Source: Candidatus Ruthia magnifica str. Cm (Calyptogena magnifica) (GTDB lineage Bacteria > Pseudomonadota > Gammaproteobacteria > PS1 > Pseudothioglobaceae). From it: a stretch of DNA of 64,000 bases. A model generated the notes under the pieces. It did no database searches, had not been told where the DNA came from, and saw nothing but the letters and a program-made list of their open reading frames with translations. Made by a program: the position numbers and the translations under genes. The stretch spans positions 372,001 to 436,000 of the forward strand of contig NC_008610.1 of the NCBI RefSeq assembly GCF_000015105.1, written 5' to 3'. Shown here piece by piece: positions 21,787 to 31,994 of this stretch (its first letter is position 1; each line of letters opens with the position of its first letter).

Positions 21787-23235
21787 ATGCAATTTAGTAT
21801 TGTTTTTAAAACTATTGGTTTGTTGCTAATGGTGTTCAGTTTAACTCAATTACCACCCATTGTTGTTGACTTTATTTATGCTCAAAATGAAGCTTTATCT
21901 TTTATGGTTGCTTTTTCTTTAACACTACTCAGTGGTTTTGTTTTGTGGTTTCCTTTTAGAAACTCAACTAAAAATTTTAGAATTCGTGAAGGTGCGTTGG
22001 TGGTAGTGAGTTTCTGGTTTGTTTTATCCTTATTTGCTACCACACCATTTTTATTATCGGTATCTTTGGATATGTCCTTTAGCGATGCATTTTTTGAATC
22101 CATGTCAGGGCTAACAACCACAGGTGCAACGGTTCTTTCTGGGTTAGATGATTTACCTAAAGCGCTTTTATATTATCGCCAGCAGCTTCAGTGGTTAGGT
22201 GGTATGGGTATTATTGTTTTAGCAGTTGCAATTTTGCCAATGTTAGGTGTTGGCAGTATGGAGCTTTACCATGCAGAATTAAGTGGTATTTCTAAAGAAA
22301 GATTGACACCAAAGCTAACTCAAACCGCCAAAGCATTGTGGAAAATTTATATCAGTTTTACTGTCGTTTGTGCACTAGGATATTATTTTGCAGGCATGAA
22401 TGCATTTGATGCAATTGGGCATAGTTATGCAACCGTTGCTATTGGTGGTTTTTCTACTCATGATGCCTCTATTGGCTATTTTAATTCTTATGCAATTGAG
22501 ATGGTAGCAATGATATTTATGCTACTAGCAGGTATTAATTTTTCGCTACATTTTCTTGTTTGGCGTAAGAATAATTTATTTTTTTATTTAAAAGATTCTG
22601 AATTTAAAGCCTATTTATTAATTTTAAGTGCATCAATTTTATTAGTATCAAGCTATTTATTTGATAAAGGTTATTATCAAACCATTGAAGAGTCAATTAG
22701 ATATGGCATATTTCAAAGTATTTCTATCATAACTACCACGGGTTTTTCTGGTACTAACTTCTCATTGTGGCCATTTGTGTTGCCTGTATTTTTAATTTTT
22801 GCTAGTTTTATTGGTGCTTGCGTTGGCTCTACAGGTGGCGGTATTAAAGTTGTTAGAATATTATTAATGTTTAAGTTAGCGATGAAGGAGATTAAAAAAT
22901 TTATTCATCCTAATGCACAAATCAACATCAAGCTTAATCAAAAAAGTGTTCCTGAGAATACTTTGATATCAGTCTGGGGGTTTTTTTCTTTGTATGTAAT
23001 CGTCTTTGTTATGTTAATGTTAATGTTAATGTTTACTGGTCTTGACCAGGTCAGTGCATTTTCAGCAACAGCAGCATCTATTAATAATTTAGGTCCAGGA
23101 TTGGGTGACGTTGCTGATAATTATGGTAATATCAATGATACTGCTAAATGGATTTTAAGTTTTTCAATGTTATTAGGGCGCTTGGAAATATTAACTTTAA
23201 TGGCCTTGTTACATAAGTCTTTTTGGCGTTTTTAA
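21787..23235 (+). CDS. trkH: Trk potassium uptake channel protein TrkH
   Basis: TrkH is the membrane channel of the Trk potassium system, with four membrane-pore-membrane repeats. Filter segments are visible as SMSGLTTTGATV, TVAIGGFSTHD, SIITTTGFSGTN and TAASINNLGPG. The loop GACVGSTGGGIK is the family's hallmark between repeats. The 482-residue length is normal. I take the ATG at 21787, though a TTG at 21778 is in frame. It lies 12 bases after trkA. A run of TTAATG repeats near 23010 encodes alternating Leu-Met in a membrane helix. Confidence 0.96.
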   Translation: MQFSIVFKTIGLLLMVFSLTQLPPIVVDFIYAQNEALSFMVAFSLTLLSGFVLWFPFRNSTKNFRIREGALVVVSFWFVLSLFATTPFLLSVSLDMSFSDAFFESMSGLTTTGATVLSGLDDLPKALLYYRQQLQWLGGMGIIVLAVAILPMLGVGSMELYHAELSGISKERLTPKLTQTAKALWKIYISFTVVCALGYYFAGMNAFDAIGHSYATVAIGGFSTHDASIGYFNSYAIEMVAMIFMLLAGINFSLHFLVWRKNNLFFYLKDSEFKAYLLILSASILLVSSYLFDKGYYQTIEESIRYGIFQSISIITTTGFSGTNFSLWPFVLPVFLIFASFIGACVGSTGGGIKVVRILLMFKLAMKEIKKFIHPNAQINIKLNQKSVPENTLISVWGFFSLYVIVFVMLMLMLMFTGLDQVSAFSATAASINNLGPGLGDVADNYGNINDTAKWILSFSMLLGRLEILTLMALLHKSFWRF

Positions 23236-23256
23236 TATATTCCAAACCAAGGAAAA

Positions 23257-25314
23257 TTATTCCACTATAATATTGTAGCTTGGTAAAGCGTTTAATAGTT
23301 GTTTTCCATAAAATTTAGAAACTAAACGATTATCAAAAATGGTGATCTTTCCTGTGTCAGTTTCTGTGCGAATCAAGCGACCACAGGCCTGAATGAGTTT
23401 AAGCGACGCATCTGGTAAGGATATTTCCATAAAAGGATTCCTATTTTGTGATTCAAGATAAGTGGCTAATGTTTTATCAATGGGCGAAGTTGGTACACTA
23501 AAACGTAATTTGGCAATGATAACATGGGTAAGGTTGTCGCCTTTTAAATCTACTCCTTCAGCAAAACTATCTAGTCCAAAGATGACGCTACCTTTACCTT
23601 GTTTACGTAAGTCAGTGTGTTTTTCTAAAATGTACTTTTTGGGATATTTACCTTGAACAAACAAAGTGCAATCTAGCTTTTTTTCTATCAAATCTGCTAC
23701 TATTTGCATTTGCTTATTAGAGGCAAATAATACTAATGAACCTTCATTACTATCAAGTCGTTTAAGTAATTGTAATGCTACTTCTTGTGTGTGCTCATAC
23801 ACTTGAGTTGGGCTGGCTTTAAGTTTAGCAGCGATAAAATCTACTTGGTCAAATACAAAAGGTGAGGGTAGACGTAAATATTGGTTTTCATTTCTTAGTA
23901 GACCTAATTGTTTGTTTAAGCGCTCAAAACTACCCAGCGATGTTAGAGTGGCTGAAGTGAGAACAGCACCTGAAACTTTTGACCAAATAAGCTGGTCTAG
24001 ATTTTTTGAAATATTGGTTTGAGCACTATTAAGCAAGTAGCTATTTTTTTTATTTGCGAGTGTGCTTTTTTCAATCCAACGTGAATGTGGTGCTTTGTTT
24101 GGCTCGTCTGTTTGCAAGAAAGATGAAAATAAAGCAATAATACTGAGTAAATGTTGTTCGCATTCACCAGTTGCATTATTAATAGAATCACTGATGCTTT
24201 TGTCTATAACTGTTATTTTTAAATAGTCGTCCCAGGATTCTTTTAAAAGCATGAATTTAGTTTGAATGGCACCAATAAGTGTTAGAATATTTTCACTTAT
24301 TTGGTTGATAGATTTATCAATAATACCCTGGTTGAATAAATAAATATTGTCATTAAATTCTAGTTTTTTAAATAATTGAATTAAATTAGTCAAATAATCA
24401 TCAATTTGTTTGATGTCAATATCAGGCATATCTTGTTTGCTGATTTTGCATAATTGTTCACTAACTGCTTTAGTTTGTTTAACGCTGGTTTTAATAAGTT
24501 CAGTACTGGTAGTTAATGAAAAGTGAGACAGTGCCTTTGAATTTAAGTGGTGCGCCTCATCAAAGATAAAGATTGATTTGTTAACATTAGGTAGTATGGT
24601 GTTTCCTGTGCTAAGATCGGCCAAGACTAAATCATGATTAGCGACAATAACATCTGCTTTAGTAATTTTCTGTCTGGCTTTAAAAAAAGCACAGTTTTGA
24701 TAAAATTCACAGCTTTTTGTGGTGCAAGTAAAACGATTGCAAGCTATTTTTTTCCAAATAGAGTGATCTGGAACACGCATTAAATCATCAATTTCTCCAT
24801 TCCATTTTTTGGTTGAGTAATCATTTAGCATCTCATTGAGTTGCTCTAATTGATATTTTCCTGGCGGCTTATCAAACAGTGGTATTGATTCAAATAAAAA
24901 ATTATCACTCGTGTTATTTTCACACACGTTAATTAAATTGTGAATACAAACGTAACGTGAACGCCCCTTAACTAAGGCATACTCAAAATCAATGCAACAA
25001 TATTTTTGTACTTGTGGTATATCTTTAAAAAATAATTGTTCTTGCAAAGAGACATTAGCACTAGAAATAATCAGTTTCTTTTTATTGGCTTTAGCGATAA
25101 GAATACTACCAATTAAGTAAGCAAATGTTTTTCCTGTACCTGTAGGCGCTTCAATACATAGAATATTATTATTGCCTTTGTATTCTCCTGATAAAGTTTT
25201 AGAGATTTCAGCAATCATTCTATTTTGTGTTTGGCGTACTTTAAAGCCATCCATGTTTTTTTTTAAGCTCATAAATGACTGACGGATTTGAGCTTTTAGC
25301 TCATTTGAAAGCAT
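23257..25314 (-). CDS. dinG: DinG-family ATP-dependent DNA helicase
   Basis: Superfamily 2 helicase of the XPD/DinG type, 685 residues. Walker A is EAPTGTGKT at about residues 55-63, the DEAH box is FIFDEAHHLNSKA, and the C-terminal motif VI region is ACGRLIRTETD. Cysteines for the iron-sulfur cluster are visible in RYVCIHNLINVC and in CNRFTCTTKSCEFYQNC. DinG unwinds R-loops and D-loops and helps replication pass transcription units. It converges on trkH with a 21-base gap. It lies 4 bases downstream of ispB, with which it is probably co-transcribed. Confidence 0.93.
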   Translation of the reverse strand: MLSNELKAQIRQSFMSLKKNMDGFKVRQTQNRMIAEISKTLSGEYKGNNNILCIEAPTGTGKTFAYLIGSILIAKANKKKLIISSANVSLQEQLFFKDIPQVQKYCCIDFEYALVKGRSRYVCIHNLINVCENNTSDNFLFESIPLFDKPPGKYQLEQLNEMLNDYSTKKWNGEIDDLMRVPDHSIWKKIACNRFTCTTKSCEFYQNCAFFKARQKITKADVIVANHDLVLADLSTGNTILPNVNKSIFIFDEAHHLNSKALSHFSLTTSTELIKTSVKQTKAVSEQLCKISKQDMPDIDIKQIDDYLTNLIQLFKKLEFNDNIYLFNQGIIDKSINQISENILTLIGAIQTKFMLLKESWDDYLKITVIDKSISDSINNATGECEQHLLSIIALFSSFLQTDEPNKAPHSRWIEKSTLANKKNSYLLNSAQTNISKNLDQLIWSKVSGAVLTSATLTSLGSFERLNKQLGLLRNENQYLRLPSPFVFDQVDFIAAKLKASPTQVYEHTQEVALQLLKRLDSNEGSLVLFASNKQMQIVADLIEKKLDCTLFVQGKYPKKYILEKHTDLRKQGKGSVIFGLDSFAEGVDLKGDNLTHVIIAKLRFSVPTSPIDKTLATYLESQNRNPFMEISLPDASLKLIQACGRLIRTETDTGKITIFDNRLVSKFYGKQLLNALPSYNIIVE

Positions 25315-25318
25315 GATT

Positions 25319-26290
25319 TTATGATTGGCGCTGTAAGGAAAGATCGCACAATAAAATCAATGCGTCTTTATAATCTGAGTCAGGTATTAGCTTGAGTGAT
25401 TGCTTGGCAAGTTGGGCTGATTTGTGTGCTTGATTGCGAGTATAGTCAAAGGCTTTTATAGATTGCAGAATTTTAATCACTTGTACTATTTTGGAATTAT
25501 CTGCTTGGTTAATAGCATCTTCTAGAAGTTGTCTATTATCACCGGAAGTATGGGCAAGTGCATAAATCATAGGTAGCGTGGTTTTCCCCTCACTTAAATC
25601 ATCACCTACTTCCTTGCCCATTGTTTTTACATTTGACTCATAATCAAGCACATCGTCAATAATCTGGAAAGCATTACCAAGATGTAAGCCGTAGTCTTTT
25701 AATGCAGATTCTTGGGCTTTATCAACACCTGATAGTAGCCCACCAATTTGAGTGGCTGCTTGAAATAAACACGCCGTTTTTCGCTCAATCACTGCGTAAT
25801 ATTCAGTCTCAGTTAACTCAGTATTTTTGCAATTTAATAATTGTAATACTTCACCTTCAGCAATGCTATTGGTTGTTTTAGAAAGAATACGTATAATGTA
25901 CATTGAATTAGGTTCAATCATCATTTCAAAAGCGCGAGAATATAAAAAATCACCCACTAGAACACTAGGTGCATTACCCCAAACTTCATTAACTGTGTCT
26001 TTCCCTCGGCGCGTTATAGACTCATCAACAATATCATCATGCAGTAAAGTGGCAGTGTGAATTAACTCTATCACTACTGCCATAAGGTAGTGGTGTGTAC
26101 CTTGATATTCAGTTGCACGTGCACAAAGCAATAACAGCAGTGGACGTAAGCGTTTACCGCCAGCGTGAATAATATAATGACCCATTTGATTAATCAAAGC
26201 AACATTTGAACTTAAACGATTAATGAGTATTTCGTCTGTTTTTTGTAAATCTAATTTTAAGAGGGATTGAATATCGCTTAAACTTTTCAT
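25319..26290 (-). CDS. ispB: Polyprenyl (octaprenyl) diphosphate synthase
   Basis: Trans-prenyltransferase that builds the ubiquinone side chain from isopentenyl diphosphate. The 323-residue sequence has the first aspartate-rich motif LLHDDIVDESITRRG (about residue 82) and the second, QIIDDVLDYES (about 210). GGKRLRPLLLLL is the IPP-binding region. Chain length cannot be fixed from sequence; octaprenyl is assumed from IspB homology. Its substrate comes from the Dxs and IspG pathway also encoded in this window. Confidence 0.94.
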   Translation of the reverse strand: MKSLSDIQSLLKLDLQKTDEILINRLSSNVALINQMGHYIIHAGGKRLRPLLLLLCARATEYQGTHHYLMAVVIELIHTATLLHDDIVDESITRRGKDTVNEVWGNAPSVLVGDFLYSRAFEMMIEPNSMYIIRILSKTTNSIAEGEVLQLLNCKNTELTETEYYAVIERKTACLFQAATQIGGLLSGVDKAQESALKDYGLHLGNAFQIIDDVLDYESNVKTMGKEVGDDLSEGKTTLPMIYALAHTSGDNRQLLEDAINQADNSKIVQVIKILQSIKAFDYTRNQAHKSAQLAKQSLKLIPDSDYKDALILLCDLSLQRQS

Positions 26291-26345
26291 GGTGGTTATT
26301 TTACACGTACGTAGTATGGGTTATTAAAAAAACCAATGCTTGTAC

Positions 26346-26969
26346 TCAAGTTAGCTTTAACTTACTTGTAAGCAAGTACACCTCTTTAGATCTTAATTTT
26401 GAGGCTTTTGGTTTGCGGATAGTAACAAAAGAAAAAGAAGATCTACACAATTTAACAAACTCGTTAAACCCATTTCCTTGAAAAACTTTGACAAAAAAAT
26501 AGCCTAAAGGTGTTAAGGTTTTAATTGCCATATCTAGTGCCAGTTCACACAAGTACATGGATTTAGGAATATCAATTGAAGATTGACCGCTCATATTAGG
26601 TGCCATATCGCTTAAAACAACATCAACTTTTTTACTCATAGTGATATCTAGAAGTGTTTCATAAACACTATCTTTAGTGAAATCGCCACGTAAAAAATCA
26701 ACTCCATCAATGGGCTTTATGTCCAATATATCGCTAGCAATAACTTGACCAGATTTGCCCACAATTTTTATTGCCACTTGACTCCAGCCACCAGGGGCGG
26801 CACCAAGGTCAAGCACTTTATCTCCTAATTTGATAAATTTATCTTTATTTATCACTTCTATAAGTTTGTAAACGGAACGAGAGCGATAGCCTGATTTTTG
26901 TGCCTTTTTTACAAACTCATCGTTTATATGTTCGCTCATCCAACGTCCTGAACTGCCTTTTTTTACCAT
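26346..26969 (-). CDS. rlmE: 23S rRNA (uridine(2552)-2'-O)-methyltransferase
   Basis: RlmE (FtsJ/RrmJ) methylates U2552 in the ribosomal A loop and is heat-shock induced in E. coli. The 207-residue protein shows SAM motif [15 protein letters not shown], the catalytic Asp in [13 protein letters not shown] and the Lys in YFFVKVFQG. The final Glu lies in RSKEVYLL, together giving the K-D-K-E tetrad pattern. It is divergent from typA with a 70-base gap that must hold both promoters. In many relatives ftsH follows rlmE; here ispB does. Confidence 0.96.
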
Positions 26970-27039
26970 ATCAATAATTCCTAATATTGGAGAGTATTTT
27001 ACGGGATAATGATATTTTTTTGCATTGACTTATCCCTGC

Positions 27040-28857
27040 ATGAATACTAAATTAAGAAACATTGCCATTATTGCACACGTTGACCACGGTAAGACAACTT
27101 TGGTTGATAAATTACTTGAGCAATCTCAAACGTTTGATGAACGTTTTGAATCAACGGATCGAATGATGGATTCAAACGATCTTGAAAAGGAACGTGGTAT
27201 TACCATTTCTAGTAAAAATACTGCGATTAAATGGCATGATTACCATATTAATATTGTAGATACACCGGGCCATTCTGATTTTGGCGGTGAAGTAGAGCGT
27301 GTATTGTCTATGGTTGATAGTGTACTTTTGCTTGTAGATGCACAAGAAGGCCCAATGCCACAAACACGCTTTGTGACGAAAAAATCCTTTGACCAAGGCC
27401 TAAATCCGATTGTGGTTATTAATAAAATTGATAAAGATGCAGCACGCCCTGATTGGGTAATTGACCAGGTGTTTGATTTATTTGATCAACTAGGTGCAAC
27501 TGACGAGCAATTAGATTTTCCAATTATTTATGCTTCAAGTATTAATGGCTACGCCTCGTTAGAAGATGACGTACGTTTAGGTGATATGACACCTATGTTT
27601 GAAACCATTATAAAACACGTTAAAGCACCAGAAGTTGATATTAATGCGTTTTTACAAATGCAAGTTACTGCACTTGATTATTCCTCATTTATTGGGACAA
27701 TTGCTATTGGTCGTATTACGCGTGGCACAATCAAGAAAAACATGCAAGTTGTAGTGGTTGATACACAAGGTAATGAACACAAAGCTAAAATTGCAAACCT
27801 TCAAGGTTTTCTTGGTTTAGAGAGGATTGATACAGATAGTGCACAAGCAGGCAATATTATTGCCATTACTGGAATCGAAGGTATTTCAATTTCAGATACA
27901 ATTTGTGATCCTGAGGCTATTGAGGCGTTACCACCTTTGAGTGTAGACGAACCAACCATTTCTATGGCATTTCGTGTGAATGATTCTCCATTTGCTGGGC
28001 AAGATGGTAAGTTTATCACTTCACGAAATATCTGTGACCGACTAGAAAAAGAGCTCATTTACAACGTTGCACTTCGAGTTGAAAGTACAACTGATCCATC
28101 TGAATTTATTGTTTCAGGTCGTGGCGAATTACACTTGTCAATTTTAATTGAAACCATGCGTAGAGAGAGTTTTGAGTTGGCAGTGGGTCGTCCACAGGTT
28201 ATTTTAAGAGAAATTGATGATGTGATTTGTGAGCCATTTGAGGATTTAAGTGTTGATGTAGAAGCCCAACATCAAGGCACTGTGATGGAAAAGTTGGGTG
28301 AACGTAAGGCTGAGCTAACTAATATGATTCCAGATGGTAATGGTAGAATAAAGCTGTATTTTAATATTCCTGCACGTGGCTTGATTGGTTTTAGAACAGA
28401 ATTTTTAACAGCAACGACAGGCACAGGTCTGATGAATTCAACCTTTGATGCTTATAAACCTCAAAAGCAAGGGAAAATTGGTCAGCGTTCTAATGGTTCT
28501 TTGATTTCTATGAATCAAGGACAAGCAGTTGCTTATGCTATTTTTAACTTACAAAAAAGTGGTAAATTTTTTGTAGAACACAATACCGATATTTACGAAG
28601 GTATGGTAGTTGGCATTCATACACGTGATAAAGATTTAGTGATTAATGTTATGAAGGGTAAGCAATTGACCAATGTACGTGCATCAGGTACTGACGAAGC
28701 CATATCACTAATACCTGCTATTAAGCTTGATTTAGAACAAGCGTTAGAATTTATTGATGATGATGAATTGGTAGAAATAACGCCCCATAACATCCGTATT
28801 CGTAAACGTTTATTAACAGAGAATGAACGTAAAAGGGCGCGTAGAAAATCTAAATAA
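27040..28857 (+). CDS. typA: Translational GTPase TypA/BipA
   Basis: Ribosome-associated GTPase of the elongation factor family, involved in 50S assembly and stress adaptation. G motifs are [14 protein letters not shown] (G1), [12 protein letters not shown] (G3) and [10 protein letters not shown] (G4). EF-G-like domains III and V and the TypA-specific C-terminal domain follow, with [12 protein letters not shown] and [14 protein letters not shown]. The ATG at 27040 ([13 protein letters not shown]) gives the family N-terminus; a TTG at 27025 would add five unrelated residues. About 605 residues is normal. Confidence 0.97.
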   Translation: MNTKLRNIAIIAHVDHGKTTLVDKLLEQSQTFDERFESTDRMMDSNDLEKERGITISSKNTAIKWHDYHINIVDTPGHSDFGGEVERVLSMVDSVLLLVDAQEGPMPQTRFVTKKSFDQGLNPIVVINKIDKDAARPDWVIDQVFDLFDQLGATDEQLDFPIIYASSINGYASLEDDVRLGDMTPMFETIIKHVKAPEVDINAFLQMQVTALDYSSFIGTIAIGRITRGTIKKNMQVVVVDTQGNEHKAKIANLQGFLGLERIDTDSAQAGNIIAITGIEGISISDTICDPEAIEALPPLSVDEPTISMAFRVNDSPFAGQDGKFITSRNICDRLEKELIYNVALRVESTTDPSEFIVSGRGELHLSILIETMRRESFELAVGRPQVILREIDDVICEPFEDLSVDVEAQHQGTVMEKLGERKAELTNMIPDGNGRIKLYFNIPARGLIGFRTEFLTATTGTGLMNSTFDAYKPQKQGKIGQRSNGSLISMNQGQAVAYAIFNLQKSGKFFVEHNTDIYEGMVVGIHTRDKDLVINVMKGKQLTNVRASGTDEAISLIPAIKLDLEQALEFIDDDELVEITPHNIRIRKRLLTENERKRARRKSK

Positions 28858-28940
28858 AAGGTAGCTTTTGCTTTTTTGTTATCAGAACCAGCATTAGTGC
28901 TAATGGTATACTCCTGTTATATTTTTTTGATTAAACGTTT

Positions 28941-31900
28941 ATGGACAACATTCTTAATTTTTTCGTTAAGCAGAAAAAGTTAGCACTGGTCTTTACGGTT
29001 TTCATTATTGCTCTTGGTCTTTTGACATTAAGTGGCATTCAAAGAGATAAATTTCCAGCGGTAGATTTTGAAGAAATGAGCATTGTAACCATCTATCCTG
29101 GTGCCTCTCCTGAAGATGTTGAGCAGAATGTTACCAATCCAATTGAAGACGAACTGAGAAGTATTTCAGGGATTGATAAATTCAACTCAACTTCTAAAGA
29201 GGGAAAATCTAGCATTATCGTCACACTTTCTCAAGATATTAGTGATATTGAATCGTTAAAGCAAGAGATTAGGAATGCAGTTAGTCGTATTAAGTCATTA
29301 CCAGAAGAAGTGAATGATTTACCTTGGGTAATTGATCGGAAAAATTCACTAAAAAGTATCTTAAAAATAAACATTAGTAGTGGTGAATTATCTTATCAAG
29401 CGTTGAGAGATATTACTGATGATATGGCTAATTCTTTAGCACTGGTTGAAGGTGTATCAAAAGTTGTTAAAGAGGGTTATCTTGACCGTGAAATTCAAAT
29501 TAAGGTTAATCCTGATAGTCTGTATCAACATAAGCTGTCTTTGCCTCAAATAATTGAAGCGATTAAAAAGCGCAATAAACGCTACGCTGTTGGTAGTAAT
29601 CATGATTACATTAATGAAAAAACTATTGTTGTTTTGGCTAAGTTTGATGAAATTCAAGCTGTGGGGAATGTGATTATCAAATCAACATTTGATGGACCTA
29701 TTATTCGCCTAAAGGATGTTGCAAGCATTGTTGATGGAAACAAGGAAGAAACTTCTATTACTCGTGTGAATGGCACTAAAGGCTTTATTCTGAAAATTCG
29801 TAAACAAGAGAATGCCGATATAATTACCACGGTTGATTTGATTAAAGAAAAAGTGTTGAATTTAAGGGTTAAATATCCAACTAATCTGCAAGTTTTTTAT
29901 TCATCAGATGAGTCTAAACATGTTCGTAATCGGCTTAATATCGTGATCAATAATGGCTTAATTGGTTTATTTTTAGTGTTGATTATATTGGCTTTATTTT
30001 TGTCACTTAAAACAGCTTTTTGGGTATCAATTAGCTTGCCAATATCTCTTTTGGGCACAGTGACTTTATTAGGTGCAACGGGCGAAACCATTAATCTTAT
30101 TTCACTAGCTGCGATGATTCTAGTGCTTGGTATTGTGGTGGATGATAGTATTGTGATGGCAGAGAGTATACATCATTATAAACAATTAGGAAAAGATAGA
30201 TATCAATCTACTGTGCGTGGGTTTAAGCGTGTCATTGCACCTGTAATAACGACAATTTTGACCACGATTTTAGCTTTTTCTTCGATGTTTTTAATGGGTG
30301 GTACAATGGGTAAATTTATCTATGTCATTCCTTTAGTGGTTATTTTTGCTTTAACCCTTTCTTTTTTAGAAATTAGTTTAGCATTGCCAGCGCATCTTGC
30401 TAGTAGTGATGAAAAAACTAAAGGCAAGATATGGTTTGCGTGTATTGAAGATTGGTTTGAAGGTTTTTTAACAAAAGTATTGAAATGGCGTTATGGTGTT
30501 GTTGTTATTTTTAGTCTTGTTCTGATAGGTACTTTGTATTTTGCTAAAACTCAAATGAAGTACGTACAATTCCCTTCAGTTGGAGCAGATAGTATTAGCG
30601 CAAGATTGCAAATGTCTGTTGGTACCTCGTTAGAACGTACAGAATCTATTTCCAAACAAGTAGAGAAAATGATTATAGAAGTTGTGGGTGAGGATTTAGA
30701 CTCATTAACCAATAATGTTGGCCATTATTTTACTCATGTGGCTAAGTTTACTATTAAACTAGTACCATTTAGCATAAGAGTGCAAACGCCTAAAGCTTTA
30801 CTTGTACAGTTAAAAGCACGTGTTAAGAACATAAAAGCTGCACAAAAATTAAAGTTTTCAATAGGTAGGCCAGGTCCTCCACAAGGTGAAGATGTAGAGA
30901 TTAATTTGGTAGGTAGTGATAATATTCAGCGTCAGAATGCTGCTGATTCTTTAGAAAAAATATTATTAAATATTGATGGTATAGATAACATTGAGCGAGA
31001 TGATGAACCGGGTAAAACACGTATCGAGGTGGTAATTGATTTTGAAAAAATGGCCAGATTCGATGTTGATTTTTCAACGATTAATGATTATTTAAAAGCA
31101 GCTTTTACAGGTATTAATGTCACTAACGTACGTTATGGTGATGATGACGTTGATTTTAGAATTTATCTGGGTAGTGATAAACAATCAGAGGACTTTCTAG
31201 CATTATTAAAAGTTAATAACCGCCAAGGCCACCCTATATTGCTTAAACAATTTATTTCGTTGCAAAAAATTAAGGGTGAGCCAAATTTTAATCATTTTAA
31301 TGGGCAGCGCTCAGCCGTACTTAGCGGTAGTGTTGATGATGAGATAACTACTTCTAGTATGGTTGTTAGTCAAGCACTCAAGCGCCTAGATTTAGCTAAC
31401 AAGTATCCTACAATTAGAGTGACTAGTGAGGGTGGCGATAAAGATACAAAAAAAGCAATGGATAACTTTAAAAAGGCATTTATCATGGCAATTTTTGTCA
31501 TATTTTTATTACTAATCTTGTTATTTAATTCTTATTCACAACCAATACTGATCTTAATCATTGTGCCTTTTTCTATTATTGGTGTTATTTGGGCCTTTTT
31601 TTTTCATGGAGAGACGCTTAGCTTTTTTGCAATATTAGGTACACTAGCATTAGTGGGGGTTATTGTGAACGATTCTTTAGTGATGGTCGCCCATTTGAAT
31701 TATTTAAAAGCAAAGTTTGCATCTACTATGAGTGTTTACGAGTGGGTTGTTCAAGGTGCAAAAGACCGATTACGCGCTGTTGTGTTAACAACATTAACGA
31801 CTTTAGCAGGTGTAATGCCACTTGCTTATGGTATTGGTGGTACTGACTTTATTTTACAACCCATGGTGCTTTCACTTGGCTATGGCTTGTTGTTCGGCAC

Positions 31901-31994
31901 ATTAATAACACTTATTCTATTACCTTGTTTGTATTTAATTAATCATGATTTAATCAGCTGGGTAAAAAATTTTGGAGCGGGCTTTAAGATTTAG
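28941..31994 (+). CDS. Efflux RND transporter permease subunit (AcrB/MMPL superfamily)
   Basis: Inner-membrane proton-driven pump of 1017 residues with the duplicated RND layout. A first membrane helix precedes a large periplasmic loop; five helices follow near 335-470, and the pattern repeats. The proton-relay pair is visible in LGIVVDDSIVMAE and its counterpart in VIVNDSLVMVAH. The N-terminus (FVKQKKLALV...) and PGASPEDVEQNVTNPIEDEL are typical of heavy-metal/multidrug and HAE1-like members. The substrate is unknown. No membrane fusion protein or outer-membrane channel gene is adjacent, unlike most operons of this family. Confidence 0.92.
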   Translation: MDNILNFFVKQKKLALVFTVFIIALGLLTLSGIQRDKFPAVDFEEMSIVTIYPGASPEDVEQNVTNPIEDELRSISGIDKFNSTSKEGKSSIIVTLSQDISDIESLKQEIRNAVSRIKSLPEEVNDLPWVIDRKNSLKSILKINISSGELSYQALRDITDDMANSLALVEGVSKVVKEGYLDREIQIKVNPDSLYQHKLSLPQIIEAIKKRNKRYAVGSNHDYINEKTIVVLAKFDEIQAVGNVIIKSTFDGPIIRLKDVASIVDGNKEETSITRVNGTKGFILKIRKQENADIITTVDLIKEKVLNLRVKYPTNLQVFYSSDESKHVRNRLNIVINNGLIGLFLVLIILALFLSLKTAFWVSISLPISLLGTVTLLGATGETINLISLAAMILVLGIVVDDSIVMAESIHHYKQLGKDRYQSTVRGFKRVIAPVITTILTTILAFSSMFLMGGTMGKFIYVIPLVVIFALTLSFLEISLALPAHLASSDEKTKGKIWFACIEDWFEGFLTKVLKWRYGVVVIFSLVLIGTLYFAKTQMKYVQFPSVGADSISARLQMSVGTSLERTESISKQVEKMIIEVVGEDLDSLTNNVGHYFTHVAKFTIKLVPFSIRVQTPKALLVQLKARVKNIKAAQKLKFSIGRPGPPQGEDVEINLVGSDNIQRQNAADSLEKILLNIDGIDNIERDDEPGKTRIEVVIDFEKMARFDVDFSTINDYLKAAFTGINVTNVRYGDDDVDFRIYLGSDKQSEDFLALLKVNNRQGHPILLKQFISLQKIKGEPNFNHFNGQRSAVLSGSVDDEITTSSMVVSQALKRLDLANKYPTIRVTSEGGDKDTKKAMDNFKKAFIMAIFVIFLLLILLFNSYSQPILILIIVPFSIIGVIWAFFFHGETLSFFAILGTLALVGVIVNDSLVMVAHLNYLKAKFASTMSVYEWVVQGAKDRLRAVVLTTLTTLAGVMPLAYGIGGTDFILQPMVLSLGYGLLFGTLITLILLPCLYLINHDLISWVKNFGAGFKI

